This document shows, piece after piece, positions 8,426 through 17,024 of a stretch of 64,000 nt of DNA. This stretch comes from CAYQJS01 sp964417895. GTDB lineage: Bacteria > Chloroflexota > UBA6077 > SHYK01. Below the pieces are notes generated by a model, which ran no database searches, was not told where the DNA came from, and saw nothing but the letters and a program-made list of their open reading frames with translations. The DNA lies in the NCBI GenBank assembly GCA_964417895.1, contig CAYQJS010000008.1, forward strand, positions 62,001 to 126,000, in the 5' to 3' direction. Positions within the stretch are counted from its first letter, which is position 1; each line of letters opens with the position of its first letter. Made by a program: the position numbers and the translations under genes.

Positions 8426-9079
8426 CCATCCGTGACAACTGGCGCCCTGGCACGCGTTGTCGCGGTGCTCGTCGCGGCCGTTGCGCTCGTGCCCGCGCCG
8501 GCGCTCGCTCACGAGCGCCGCGAAGTTGGAAAGTACGTCCTGGTGGTCGGCTTCAACGACGAGCCGGCCCTGCAGGGCGAGCCCAACGGGGCGCAGATCA
8601 CCGTCTCAGTGCCGTCGGAGGGAGATCGCCGGGTGGAGGGCCTCGCTGAGTCGCTGAAGGTCGGCGTGGCGGCGGGCGGGGGCCAGCCGCGAGACTTCCC
8701 GCTGCGCGCCGTCTTCGGCCAGCCCGGCCGCTACGTGGCCGACTTCATTCCCACGCGCCCCGGCGCGTACATCTTCAGCTTCTCAGGGTCGATCGAGGGG
8801 ACCGCGCTCAGTGAGCGCTTCGAGTCCGGCCCGGCCCGATTCGATGAGGTGAAGGCGGTAGAAGCAATGCAGTTCCCGGAGACTGTGCCCCCCGGGAACG
8901 AGGTGGCGCGGGTGGCGCGTGGCGCAAGCGAACGCGCCGCGGCCGCGGAAGCCGCCGCGGAGGGCGCCCGTGGCCTCGCGATAGCGGGGCTAGCTGTGGG
9001 CATGCTCGGCATCCTGGTCGCAATAGCCGCGGTCATTATAGGTCGAAGGCCCGCGGGTCCGGCGCCGAGTGCACGTTAG
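8411..9079 (+). CDS. exported, C-terminally membrane-anchored protein of the copper locus
   Basis: The 222-residue product has an N-terminal signal segment (VVAVLVAAVALVPAPALA then HERRE), a roughly 130-residue beta-rich region (YVLVVGFNDEPALQGEPNG...), and an Ala-rich charged stretch. A single C-terminal helix (GLAIAGLAVGMLGILVAIAAVIIG) would anchor it outside the membrane. Small proteins of this kind accompany CopC/CopD and YtkA-like genes. ATG 8411 follows GGAGCGGCGGA; ATG 8420 is also possible. The end overlaps GTG 9069 of the CopC-CopD gene by 11 nt, suggesting coupling. The start sits inside a palindromic repeat, so the repeat may form the leader. Confidence 0.72.
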   Translation: MDPMAPSVTTGALARVVAVLVAAVALVPAPALAHERREVGKYVLVVGFNDEPALQGEPNGAQITVSVPSEGDRRVEGLAESLKVGVAAGGGQPRDFPLRAVFGQPGRYVADFIPTRPGAYIFSFSGSIEGTALSERFESGPARFDEVKAVEAMQFPETVPPGNEVARVARGASERAAAAEAAAEGARGLAIAGLAVGMLGILVAIAAVIIGRRPAGPAPSAR

Positions 9080-11618
9080 TCGGGCGTCGCGTAGATTCGT
9101 GACCCCTTCACGGAGGAGGACTTCACCCTCACCCTCGCCCTCCCCCGTCGAGGGGGAGGGAAGAAAGCCCCCTCACCCTTTGAGGGGGAGGGTTGGGGAG
9201 GGGGGTCATCAACTTCCTATACCTCGCAGGCTGCTGAAAGCCCCGCTCGCCCTGAGCTTGTCGAAGGGCCCCAGGTGGTTCGACAGGCTCACCACGAGCG
9301 GACCCAACCTTTTTCAGCAGCCTGCTAATCCCGGGCGCGGGCGTCGGCGGCGGCTGCCAATTGCCGGCGCCCTGCTCGGCGCGATGCTCATCGTCGGGCT
9401 CGCTCAGCCGGGGATAGCTGGCGCTCACGCCGAGCTGGCCCGCGCGGAACCCGCCGGGGACGGCATCGTGGAGGCCTCGCCCACGCGAGTCACCCTCTGG
9501 TTCACCGAGGAGCCTGAGCTGCGGTTCAGCGAGATCCAGGTGCTGGATCGCAATCTGAGGCGGGTCGACCGCGGCGACCTTCGGACCGACCCCGTGGACC
9601 GGCTCGCGTTGGCGATTGGCATGGCGGAGACGGCTCCGGGCACCTACACGGTGCTCTGGAAGGTGCTCTCGAAGGTCGACGGGCACGTGACCCGCGGCGC
9701 TTTTGCCTTCACCGTTGGGCTCGACCAGACCCCCACCGGGCTCGCGCTTGGCGTGGAATCGGGCAGTGGGTCGAGCGCGACGCCGGAGCGAGTCGCCGTC
9801 CGACTGCTCACCTACATCGGGCTCGCTGCCCTTCTAGGCTTCTTCCCCTTCGTCTGGTGGGTGCTCCTGCCAGCGCTGGGGGCGGGAGGCGCGCGCGGCA
9901 TGAGCGCCGCGCGGCTCCTGCGCCACCTGACGGCGGTCGCGGCCGCGGGCTGGCTGATGGCGGCGCTCGCCGCCGTGGGCGCCCTCATCCTGCATGCCGC
10001 CGAGGCGTATGGCGTTTCGCTCGCCGAGGCTGCAGCCGGTCGAGCCCTGGCGATCGCCTTCGATACGCGTTTTGGCCTGCTGTGGTGGGCGAGGGTGGCG
10101 CTGCTCCTGGGCCTGGGCGCGCTCCTCGTGCTCGGGCGCCGACGCGGCTGGTCGGCGCCCATACTCGGTGGCGGTTGCCTGCTCGCCGTGGGTGTGCTCC
10201 TGATCCACGCGCTGGGAAGCCACGGCGCGGCCGCCGCGGACGCGGCGGCCCTCGCCGTGGCGTTCGACCTGGTCCATCTGGTGGCCGTGGCCGCCTGGGT
10301 CGGCGGCCTCGGCCATCTCCTGATCGCGCTCTGGGGGCTGGTCCGTGGTCCCGACGCGAGCGAGGGCGCACGCGTCGCAGCGCGCCTTGTCCCGCGCTTC
10401 TCGGCCATCGCGATTATCAGCGTAGCGGCGCTCGTGCTGACCGGCGCGTACCAGTCGTGGCTCCACGTCGGCAGCGTCGCCGCCTTGCTGACCACCGAGT
10501 ACGGCCGGGCGCTCCTCGCGAAGCTCATTCTGGTGGCGCCGCTCGTCGGCCTGGGCACGATCAACCTTCTGGTGTTGCGCCGTCGGCTCGAGGGCGCCGT
10601 GCACCGGGGAGCCCAGGCGACGGTGGCTCGACGCCTTGGGCAGACGGTGGCGGGCGAGGTTGGGCTCGCGTTGGCCGTTCTGACCATCGTGGGTATTCTG
10701 GCCAATGCCGAGCCCGGGCGCGTCGCCGTCCTGGCTCAGGGCATCGAGAGGACAGCGGCTGCTGAGGACCTTCAGGCCAGCTTGCGCGTGCAGCCCGGCG
10801 TGGCCGGCGCCAATCGCTTCGACGCCCATCTCACGGATCGCCGGGGCGACCCCATTGTCGACGCCGAGAAGGTGGCGCTGCGGTTCACCATGGCCACCAT
10901 GGACATGGGCGAGAGCGAGCTGGTGGCCTACCACCGTGGCGATGGCCACTATGTGGCACAAGGCGGGCCGCTCATCATGGAGGGGTCATGGCGCGTCGAG
11001 GCCGTAGTGCGCCGTGCCGGCCGTGAGGATGCGCGGCCGGCCTTCGACGTGCCCGTGGCCTCCGCGCTCGCCGGCACGGCCCCGGGTGCGCCTCCCATTG
11101 GGGAGGGCAGGCTGCTCGTCGGTGTCGAGCTCCTGGTCGTCGGCGTCGGAGCGCTGGCCTTCGCCCTCTGGGCGGCGCCGCGCCGTCGAGGCGCCCTCCC
11201 CGTGGCAGTGCCCATCGGCGTTGTGGCGATCGTGGCGGGCAGTCTGATAGCGGGGAGCGGCGCCGCGGCCCTGTCCGCGACGGTGCGCAATCCGATCCCA
11301 CCGACCCGGGAGTCGGTCCAACACGGGAGAGAGATCTACGTCGATCGCTGCGCCGTGTGCCATGGGGCCGGCGGCCGGGGCGATGGCCCCGCGGCTGTCA
11401 CGCTCCAGCCACGGCCGGCCGACTTCCGCGTCCACCTCGCGGCCGGGCATACAGAGGCCCAGCTCTTCGACTGGCTCAGCAACGGCTTCCCAGGAACCGC
11501 GATGCCGGCTTTCCGGAACGATCTCACCGTCGAGGACCGCTGGCACGTGCTGAACTACATCCAGGTCAGCTTCGGGCCCGGCAGGCCGCAGCCGACGCCT
11601 GGCCCGCCGGCTGGGTAA
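9069..11618 (+). CDS. CopC-CopD-YtkA-like-cytochrome c fusion protein
   Basis: Four modules in one frame. (1) CopC copper-binding domain starting HAELARAEPAGDG after a signal sequence (about residues 96-122), with VDGHVTRGAF. (2) CopD-type integral membrane domain with about eight helices (roughly 235-560). (3) A soluble beta domain resembling YtkA/FixH (about 575-680). (4) Two more helices, then a monohaem cytochrome c domain with CAVCH (11350-11364) and axial Met in GTAMPAF. The product probably imports or handles copper and passes electrons at the outer face; this is inference. The true start is unclear: GTG 9069 overlaps the upstream gene, but the first ~90 codons are translated repeat DNA and no start codon lies just before the signal peptide. 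Confidence 0.82.
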   Translation: MHVSRASRRFVTPSRRRTSPSPSPSPVEGEGRKPPHPLRGRVGEGGHQLPIPRRLLKAPLALSLSKGPRWFDRLTTSGPNLFQQPANPGRGRRRRLPIAGALLGAMLIVGLAQPGIAGAHAELARAEPAGDGIVEASPTRVTLWFTEEPELRFSEIQVLDRNLRRVDRGDLRTDPVDRLALAIGMAETAPGTYTVLWKVLSKVDGHVTRGAFAFTVGLDQTPTGLALGVESGSGSSATPERVAVRLLTYIGLAALLGFFPFVWWVLLPALGAGGARGMSAARLLRHLTAVAAAGWLMAALAAVGALILHAAEAYGVSLAEAAAGRALAIAFDTRFGLLWWARVALLLGLGALLVLGRRRGWSAPILGGGCLLAVGVLLIHALGSHGAAAADAAALAVAFDLVHLVAVAAWVGGLGHLLIALWGLVRGPDASEGARVAARLVPRFSAIAIISVAALVLTGAYQSWLHVGSVAALLTTEYGRALLAKLILVAPLVGLGTINLLVLRRRLEGAVHRGAQATVARRLGQTVAGEVGLALAVLTIVGILANAEPGRVAVLAQGIERTAAAEDLQASLRVQPGVAGANRFDAHLTDRRGDPIVDAEKVALRFTMATMDMGESELVAYHRGDGHYVAQGGPLIMEGSWRVEAVVRRAGREDARPAFDVPVASALAGTAPGAPPIGEGRLLVGVELLVVGVGALAFALWAAPRRRGALPVAVPIGVVAIVAGSLIAGSGAAALSATVRNPIPPTRESVQHGREIYVDRCAVCHGAGGRGDGPAAVTLQPRPADFRVHLAAGHTEAQLFDWLSNGFPGTAMPAFRNDLTVEDRWHVLNYIQVSFGPGRPQPTPGPPAG
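9084..9212. repeat. GC-palindrome element with GCGTCGCG...TTCGTGACCCC end
   Basis: The left end (9084-9106) is nearly the reverse complement of the right end of the element at 61919-62047 (GGGGTCACGAATTTGCGCGACGC). Inside are CCCTCCCCC-GTCGA-GGGGGAGGG and CCCTTTGAGGGGGAGGG palindromes. It lies inside the 5' part of the CopC-CopD reading frame. Confidence 0.65.
9226..9325. repeat. 100-bp inverted-repeat (MITE-like) element
   Basis: GCAGGCTGCTGAAAG (9226-9240) is inverted at 9309-9325 (CTTTTTCAGCAGCCTGC). The interior holds a second palindrome, CCCTGAGCTTGTCGAAGGG (9252-9270) facing GTTCGACAGGCTCA (9276-9289). It is non-autonomous and lies between the start of the frame and the signal-peptide codons of the CopC-CopD gene. 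Confidence 0.7.
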
Positions 11619-11743
11619 CAGGCGCCACCAAGTGGTGACCACCAGTTCCTAAGAAGGGGAGTCATCGAAGACATTCTGGAAAGCCACTGGCGGACGAGTT
11701 CCAGTCAGCGCGATCGGTTGTTGGCTCCCCTGGTCGTGACAGC

Positions 11744-12943
11744 TCAGGGCCCGAAATGCACGTAACGCGGCTGGACATTCGCGCGGCCCGTGCCGCCCTG
11801 CAGCGTATAGCCCGACGCCGCCCAACTGTCGGCGCGCGAAGGATGTGCACGGCAAGAGAGATAGTCGCCCCAGGTGCCGGTCGGTGGTCCGTGACTCGAG
11901 GTTGCAGTGATCTGAGTGTCCCAGGAGTTGGCATTCCTCCAACCCACGACGTGAGCCGGATGCTGCTGGCTGGTGCCGGAGAACACGGAGATGCCAACCC
12001 GGCCCGAGCCACTCACGCCGGCCGCGGGATAGCCCCACGTGCCCACCTGGCTCCAGATGTCCGGCTCCTCGACGATGGTGCGCGCCTGTACGTCTACCAC
12101 GGCCACCTTGACGTACGGTCGCGGCCGGCCCGCCTGCGGAGAAGCCATCCACATGAACCCGGCTCGGCTCCCAACGAGCCAGGCGCCGGTAATGCGCGAG
12201 TCCGCCCGCGCCAGCCAGTTGTTGCCGCCGGGCCCGGCCGCGTTGTACGGTCCGGCGCTCCAGGCGGACGTTCGCACATCGAACGATGTGATATTGCCTG
12301 CGGGCGGCCAGCGGAACACCCGCAGCGTGCGGCCGCCGTTGTGGCTGGCGAAATACATGTCCGTGGTGGCTCCTTGCGTCAACCGGAGCGAACCGTGACT
12401 CGTTGTGGTCCACCATTGGAATCCCAGGTTACCGCGCGCGGCGAGGTCTGCCAGCGGCATCCGGAAGGCGAAGGCGCGCAGCCAGTTGCCTCCCGAATCG
12501 AAGGCGTTGAACGTGACATAAAGGTGATTCGCGCTGAAGGTGGCGTCCGGATAGTCGAACCACATGTTTGTCCATTGAGGGTCGAGACCGGCTGGAGCGA
12601 AGTCCCACCAAGCCCAAGGTCCGTTGGAGTTGCGGGCGACGGCAATGCGAAAAACGTTGCCACCGCCGGACTCGATATATTGCAGAAGCCAGACCCAGAT
12701 CTTACGGCCGGGTTCATACAGCGCCAGCTGGTCGCAGCAGAATCCGCCGGCAGCGGAAGGCAAGGCTGTGAAGGGGTCAATGTGAGTCCACGAATTGCCG
12801 GATGTTCCCGACCGGCTCGCGAACCAGTTTCCGGTCACGAAGACCTGTCGCCCCGCGGCAGCCACACTCGGCTCATCGACGCTTGACGTCTGCGTCGAAG
12901 TGGCAGCGTCATCCAGACCCACGTTCCGATAGATGGTGACCAT
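11744..12943 (-). CDS. predicted beta-propeller-like protein of unknown function
   Basis: A 399-residue Trp/Gly/Asn-rich protein without signal peptide or membrane helix. Repeating short strands such as 'EPSVAAAGRQVFVTGNWF', 'ARNSNGPWAWWDFAP', 'YPDATFSANHLYVTFNAF' and 'PRPYVKVAVVDVQ' resemble sialidase/BNR-type propeller blades, but no Asp-box (SxDxGxTW) or catalytic set is visible. Enzymatic activity is not claimed. ATG 12943 has AGGAG at optimal spacing. It follows a small proline-rich gene by 23 nt on the same strand, so the two are probably co-transcribed. Confidence 0.7.
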   Translation of the reverse strand: MVTIYRNVGLDDAATSTQTSSVDEPSVAAAGRQVFVTGNWFASRSGTSGNSWTHIDPFTALPSAAGGFCCDQLALYEPGRKIWVWLLQYIESGGGNVFRIAVARNSNGPWAWWDFAPAGLDPQWTNMWFDYPDATFSANHLYVTFNAFDSGGNWLRAFAFRMPLADLAARGNLGFQWWTTTSHGSLRLTQGATTDMYFASHNGGRTLRVFRWPPAGNITSFDVRTSAWSAGPYNAAGPGGNNWLARADSRITGAWLVGSRAGFMWMASPQAGRPRPYVKVAVVDVQARTIVEEPDIWSQVGTWGYPAAGVSGSGRVGISVFSGTSQQHPAHVVGWRNANSWDTQITATSSHGPPTGTWGDYLSCRAHPSRADSWAASGYTLQGGTGRANVQPRYVHFGP

Positions 12944-12966
12944 CACAAATCTCCTTTGCCCGCCCC

Positions 12967-13209
12967 TCACCGAGGCTCAGTGGGCGGCTCCTCCGGCAGG
13001 GGTGGCTGATCGAAAGCCAGGGCCGGCGGTGCGCTCTCGGGAGGGACTGCCGGTCCCATTGCCTTGCGCCGCGGACTGATGTTGCGCTCGCGTTCGTCGA
13101 GGTCGGGCTGTGCGGCCGCTACTTCCGCCGCGGCGGCCGGACCACGCCTCCGGGGTGGCCGACGGCGCGCCGGCCCGGCAGAACCCGTGGTAACTTGTTC
13201 GTCAGGCAT
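12967..13209 (-). CDS. small Pro/Ala/Arg-rich hypothetical protein
   Basis: An 80-residue low-complexity product with a basic stretch (RRRPPRRRG), an acidic/basic middle (DLDERERNISPRRK) and a Pro-rich tail (PPLPEEPPTEP), probably disordered. ATG 13209 is supported by GGGAGG 7 nt upstream. It sits 23 nt ahead of the propeller-like gene. No family recognised; a partner or carrier role for that protein is speculation. Confidence 0.5.
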   Translation of the reverse strand: MPDEQVTTGSAGPARRRPPRRRGPAAAAEVAAAQPDLDERERNISPRRKAMGPAVPPESAPPALAFDQPPLPEEPPTEPR

Positions 13210-13264
13210 TGCCAAACCTCCCTTTGATTCCCGTGTTATGTTCGTTCGACCTGCGCGGGACGCG

Positions 13265-13430
13265 CTAGTGGGTCATTTGTCTTGGACATCGCCATTGCGC
13301 CAGTCCCGTCGTTCCGGTAGGGCGGGGGCTTGCCCCCCGCCGCGGCTCTCAACGCGGGCGCAGGCGGGAGGGGACAAGCCCCTCCCCTACCGGACGAAAT
13401 AGCCGTGCTCGTGCTAACTGACCCACCTAG
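13265..13430. repeat. CTAG-ended palindromic element, copy B (best preserved)
   Basis: Ends are CTAGTGGGTCA (13265-13275) and TGACCCACCTAG (13419-13430), an inverted repeat. Nested arms are TTCCGGTAGGGCGGGGG facing CCCCTCCCCTACCGGA, with inner GGGGCTTGCCCCCC / GGGGACAAGCCCC. Most of the 352-nt gap between the small Pro-rich gene and the VOC gene consists of this element and the one at 13484. Confidence 0.75.
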
Positions 13431-13483
13431 GGCTGTCGTCTACATTGTCATGCGCCCGGAACGCGCACGGATGGATGGAACTG

Positions 13484-13552
13484 TCGTGCTGACCCGACGG
13501 CGCGGCATCTCCCCGGGAGAACCTCTCGCCTGGCTCGGGGTGACATCAGGAC
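13484..13552. repeat. REP-like palindrome, degenerate copy
   Basis: 'GTCGTGCTGACCCGACGG...CATCTCCCCGGGAGA...GGCTCGGGGTGACATC' is a diverged member of the TGTCACCCTGAGCG... family seen at 14212, 24490, 56418 and 63796. It lies just past the stop of the VOC gene. Confidence 0.45.
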
Positions 13553-13561
13553 CACCCGCGG

Positions 13562-14098
13562 CTACCAGGTCGGCGGAACTGGGTTATCGCGGGCCTCCTC
13601 GAGGGTGCTGACGCGACGGAACTGCTCTGGCGGCCGCGTTCGGTTGTCGGGGCCGACCTGGTCCATGTTCCAGTACAGCTCGATGTGGTACCCGTCCGGG
13701 TCGTCGAACGACACGTCGATGTTGCAGCCCGCTCCCTTGCGGCCCTCGCCCCTGACCTCGATGCCCTTGCGGGTCAGGAAGTCGCGAATCTCGAACAGCT
13801 CCTCCAGGCTCCCGACCTGCATGGCGAAGTGGGAGAGGCCGAGCTGATCGCGCGACGCCTGCGCGGCTGCCTCGCCGGCCGCGGCGGGCGCAATGGCGAT
13901 GGTGTGGTGGTCGCCGCACGTGTTCATGAACACCATGCCGTTCTCGTTGACGTCCGAGACGCGGAAGTTGAGGATCTCGGTGTAGAAGCGGGTCGATCGC
14001 TCCACGTCGCGCACGCGGAACACAACGTGCCCCAGCTTGCGGATGTTGACCGGGCTCGTCTCCGTCGTCGTACCGGTTTGCTCCAGCGTCTGTGCCAT
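13562..14098 (-). CDS. VOC (glyoxalase/extradiol dioxygenase) superfamily protein
   Basis: A 178-residue single vicinal-oxygen-chelate unit. It begins KLGHVVFRVRDVERSTRFYTEIL, with a His metal ligand in GHVVF, a second set in LSHFAMQV and a Glu ligand in GYHIELYW. 'DDPDGYHIELY' is diagnostic of the family. Substrates range from glyoxal adducts to catechols, so the reaction is not assigned; catechol-type chemistry would suit the catabolic genes nearby. ATG 14098 has GGAGG at good spacing. Monocistronic by spacing. Confidence 0.8.
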   Translation of the reverse strand: MAQTLEQTGTTTETSPVNIRKLGHVVFRVRDVERSTRFYTEILNFRVSDVNENGMVFMNTCGDHHTIAIAPAAAGEAAAQASRDQLGLSHFAMQVGSLEELFEIRDFLTRKGIEVRGEGRKGAGCNIDVSFDDPDGYHIELYWNMDQVGPDNRTRPPEQFRRVSTLEEARDNPVPPTW

Positions 14099-14211
14099 GA
14101 GTTTCCTCCGTTTTCTGGTTATGAACGATGGTACCGCAACGTCATCGCAAGGTGAAGGCCAGAGCCTCGTCTACCCCCGACGCGCCGATGCTTCGCTCCG
14201 CTCCTCTGAAT

Positions 14212-14316
14212 TGTCACCCTGAGCGACAGCGAAGGGTCTGCGGGCGCCGAAAACACGGGTCGAGGCTCGCAACTCGATGCCGACCCCAGATGCTTCGCCT
14301 GCGGCTCAGCATGACA
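14212..14316. repeat. REP-like palindromic element
   Basis: Bounded by TGTCACCCTGAGCGACAGCG and CTGCGGCTCAGCATGACA, which pair with each other. Nearly the same sequence, including GATGCCGACCCCAGATGCTTCG, recurs at 56418-56524. Confidence 0.75.
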
Positions 14317-14392
14317 TATGGACCGTCTCTCTGCTGCCTCTTGCCTATGCCTCTTGCCTTGTCCCTCACGCCTTTAGCCTCGCGCCTCGCGC

Positions 14393-16177
14393 CTACCTCG
14401 TCAGATCCCATTCGTGGGCGTTGCGGCTGTACGTCCCGTAGATGCGGCCCGCTTCGGAGCCGCCCGCGAAGTCGTCCTCGAACGCCGTCACGCTCTTGCG
14501 CGCGAACACCACGGACACCTGGTAGTTCAGGAGCAAGATGGGCAGCTCCTCCAGCACCAGATCCTGGATCGTCTTGATCGCTTGGCCGCGGCCCTCCTCG
14601 CGCAGGTTTGTGCGGTACCCGTTGACGAGCCGCTCGTAGTCCTGGTTGCACCAGTGGCCGCGGTTGTTGCCGGAGAAACGGTTTTGGGGCGTCGGCTGCT
14701 CCGCGCACTCGAGGCGCGTCAGGATCGAGTCCTGGCTGCCGCGCGCAGTGATCTCGCCGCCGGGGAACTGCTGGCGGAACTGCGTGTCTCGGACGCGGGC
14801 TGCCGGCACGATGGAGATCTCGGCGTCGACCCCAACCTTACGCCACATGTCGGCGATGATGGCCGAGCGTTCCTCGTTGCCGGCGGTGTTGCGCGCCTCG
14901 ACGCGCAAACGATCACCCGTGGCGTTGGCGAGCAGGCCGTCGGCGCCGCGGCGCCAGCCCGCTTGCTCGAGGAGCGCCGCGGAGCGGCTGCTGTCGTACG
15001 GGTAGCGCTGCTTCCACCCATCGCGCACGGACGCGTAGAGCGGGTTGTCCGGTGGCAGGAGCGCATGCGCCCCTTTGTCCGGGATGCCGCCGGAGATGAC
15101 TTCTGCATAGGCGTCACGGTCGATGGCGTGGTAAAGGGCCTGGCGCACGCGCTTATCCTGCACGACGCTCTGGTAATCCGGCACCGTGGCGTCGAACTGG
15201 ATACTGACGAACTGGGTGGTACCCGTGCCGAAATACACTTTGCCGCCGGCCTCGCGATCCCACCTGGCCTTCAAATCGATGGCATTCTCCACCTCGAGCA
15301 CACCGTCGGACGCCAGGTCGATGGCGCCCGAGAGGGCGTTGGCCAGCGCCGTGTTGGGGTCGGCGAACTGCTTTACCACGATGCGATCGACCCGCGGGCG
15401 CCCCAGGAAATAGCCGTCCACAGCGTCGAAAACGGCCTCGACGCCGTGGGTGAACTCCACCAGTTTGAAGGGCCCCACGTGGACGTACTCGCTCGTCCAG
15501 TATGGCCGGGCCAGGAAGGCCAGGCTGTCTCGTTGCTCCTCCACAATGGCAACGTAGTCCGCCTCCAGCAGGTGGGCGGGGAGCGGCCAGAATGCTCGCA
15601 GCCCGATGGCGTCTGCCATGTAGTAGGGCTGCTTCCAGGTGATGACGAACGTATGGTCGTCAGGGGCGGAGGCCGTGTCCATCAGGCTCGATGGCCCGCG
15701 ATCGATGATGGGAATCGCGGGGTTCTGGACCAGCCGATAGGTGAACAGGAGGTCCCTGGTGGTCAGCGGAGCGCCGTCGGCCCAGCGGACGTCATGGCGC
15801 AGCCGGTAGGTCGCCACCATCCGGCCGTCGTCGGTGATCCTGAGCCCGCCGTTGTCGAGAGAGGGGTGCTCCGCGAGCAGCCGAGGGATCGGGCGGCCGG
15901 TCGTCTTGTCCGACGTGAAGAGCGCCTGCGAGTGAATCTCGATGTAGGCGAGGCCGCCCCCCGAGGTCGTGCTGCTGCCGGCGACGGAGAACGCGTCCAG
16001 GATCGTGCGTAGGCCCATGTTGAGGACCTTGCGCTGGGCCTGTCCGCTCCCGCCGGTGGCGTCGTTCCCGGCGTCCTGTGCGCGCGGCGGTGGCGCGCAG
16101 CTCACCCCCACCAGCGCCACGAGTGCGAGCGGAACGAGGAAGCGATGGTAGAGAATCGGCGTAAGTCGATGGTTCAT
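14393..16177 (-). CDS. ABC transporter substrate-binding lipoprotein, peptide (family 5) type
   Basis: A 594-residue solute-binding protein of the Opp/Dpp family. The signal peptide ends in a lipobox (LVGVSC), followed by a Ser/Gly linker and the SBP_bac_5 core ('MVATYRLRHDVRWADGAPLTTRDLLFTYRLV', 'KQALYHAIDRDAYAEV'-type segment, late 'LLLNYQVSVVFA'). It would bind an oligopeptide or other large ligand outside the membrane. No permease or ATPase genes adjoin it. Its ATG overlaps the TGA of the upstream membrane-protein gene (ATGA, 16174-16177) with GGAGG before it, so the two are translationally coupled. A related orphan binding protein is at 52185-53921. Confidence 0.86.
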   Translation of the reverse strand: MNHRLTPILYHRFLVPLALVALVGVSCAPPPRAQDAGNDATGGSGQAQRKVLNMGLRTILDAFSVAGSSTTSGGGLAYIEIHSQALFTSDKTTGRPIPRLLAEHPSLDNGGLRITDDGRMVATYRLRHDVRWADGAPLTTRDLLFTYRLVQNPAIPIIDRGPSSLMDTASAPDDHTFVITWKQPYYMADAIGLRAFWPLPAHLLEADYVAIVEEQRDSLAFLARPYWTSEYVHVGPFKLVEFTHGVEAVFDAVDGYFLGRPRVDRIVVKQFADPNTALANALSGAIDLASDGVLEVENAIDLKARWDREAGGKVYFGTGTTQFVSIQFDATVPDYQSVVQDKRVRQALYHAIDRDAYAEVISGGIPDKGAHALLPPDNPLYASVRDGWKQRYPYDSSRSAALLEQAGWRRGADGLLANATGDRLRVEARNTAGNEERSAIIADMWRKVGVDAEISIVPAARVRDTQFRQQFPGGEITARGSQDSILTRLECAEQPTPQNRFSGNNRGHWCNQDYERLVNGYRTNLREEGRGQAIKTIQDLVLEELPILLLNYQVSVVFARKSVTAFEDDFAGGSEAGRIYGTYSRNAHEWDLTR

Positions 16178-16803
16178 TCAGACCTCCGTTCGCGACCACG
16201 GTCACCTAGGGTGCTTTGGCCCTCCGCCGGGGCCGGGTCTCGGCCGGCCTCTGGTTCCGCGAAAACAGTCCCGGCCACTTGCTTGAGCTTGAGAGCCGCC
16301 TGGGTCGAGAACATTCCCACCAGGACGGCGAGAGCCGCGAAGCCGAACGGGCTCGTCTCCTGGACCGTGGCCTGCGGCGAGAAGAACCCGCCGCGAATGA
16401 CGAGATAGAAGACGACAGCAAGTGTAGCGCCGACGAGTGGCAGCAGGACGTACATAGCCAACCAGCTTCGGACCAGCGACCGGTTCCCAACATACCAATA
16501 CACGGAACGAAGCGCATGCACGAGGCCACCCAGGGCGCCGCTCAACGCCACCATGAGGAGCAGGCGAACCTCGGGGTTGACCGACACCGCCCAGTCGAAG
16601 GCGGGAAACAGGCTAGGCGCTCGACCCTGGCCCTCCGCCGGCGGCGGGAGAGGCCAGAACACCACCAGCCCGTATACCAGGACGAGAGACATCGCGACGA
16701 GGTACACGAGCAGAAGGATGATGCCCACGGGACCGACGAGGCTTCCGCCGGGGCCCTGGGGCGCGGGCCGCGTCGCATCGGAATCTGAAACGTCCTCCGC
16801 CAT
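16174..16803 (-). CDS. four-helix membrane protein of unknown function
   Basis: A 209-residue protein with four predicted transmembrane segments: VGIILLLVYLVAMSLVLVYG, a helix at 'VRLLLMVALSGALGGLVHAL', 'AMYVLLPLVGATLAVVFYLV' and 'PFGFAALAVLVGMFSTQAAL'. The N- and C-termini are charged. ATG 16803 has AAGGAG 7 nt upstream. It overlaps the downstream binding-lipoprotein gene by four bases. No family recognised. It is too short to be a normal ABC permease and lacks the EAA loop, so it is not the missing permease. Confidence 0.65.
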   Translation of the reverse strand: MAEDVSDSDATRPAPQGPGGSLVGPVGIILLLVYLVAMSLVLVYGLVVFWPLPPPAEGQGRAPSLFPAFDWAVSVNPEVRLLLMVALSGALGGLVHALRSVYWYVGNRSLVRSWLAMYVLLPLVGATLAVVFYLVIRGGFFSPQATVQETSPFGFAALAVLVGMFSTQAALKLKQVAGTVFAEPEAGRDPAPAEGQSTLGDRGRERRSE

Positions 16804-16867
16804 TGCCAACTCCTTCTTCAGACTCGTGCGCCTCCCCCCACAAAGACGGACTGAGGGGCAAGGTGTT

Positions 16868-16900
16868 CTCCCGCCCCCCCGACGGGGGAGGGATGGGGTG
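16868..16900. repeat. short GC-palindrome copy
   Basis: TCCCGCCCCCCC-GAC-GGGGGAGGGATGGGG resembles the core of the GC-palindrome family. It lies in the 221-nt gap upstream of the membrane-protein gene and downstream of the STAND-WD40 gene. Confidence 0.45.
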
Positions 16901-17024
16901 GTGACCGTCCACCCCAATATTCACGACAATTGACGCAGCAGCAAAGGGTACACCGTTCGGAAAGAACTGCTGGCGCACCCCAGGTCGATGTCGCGCACAG
17001 TTCCGCGGGAGAGGGAATCCAGGG

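Noticed and set aside
14414..16012. long antisense open frame over the 14393 binding protein
   Set aside because: Composition-driven mirror of a high-GC gene; no start signal and no protein-like motifs. Similar long mirrors over the binding-protein gene at 29264-30721, lon, and ggt were also dropped.
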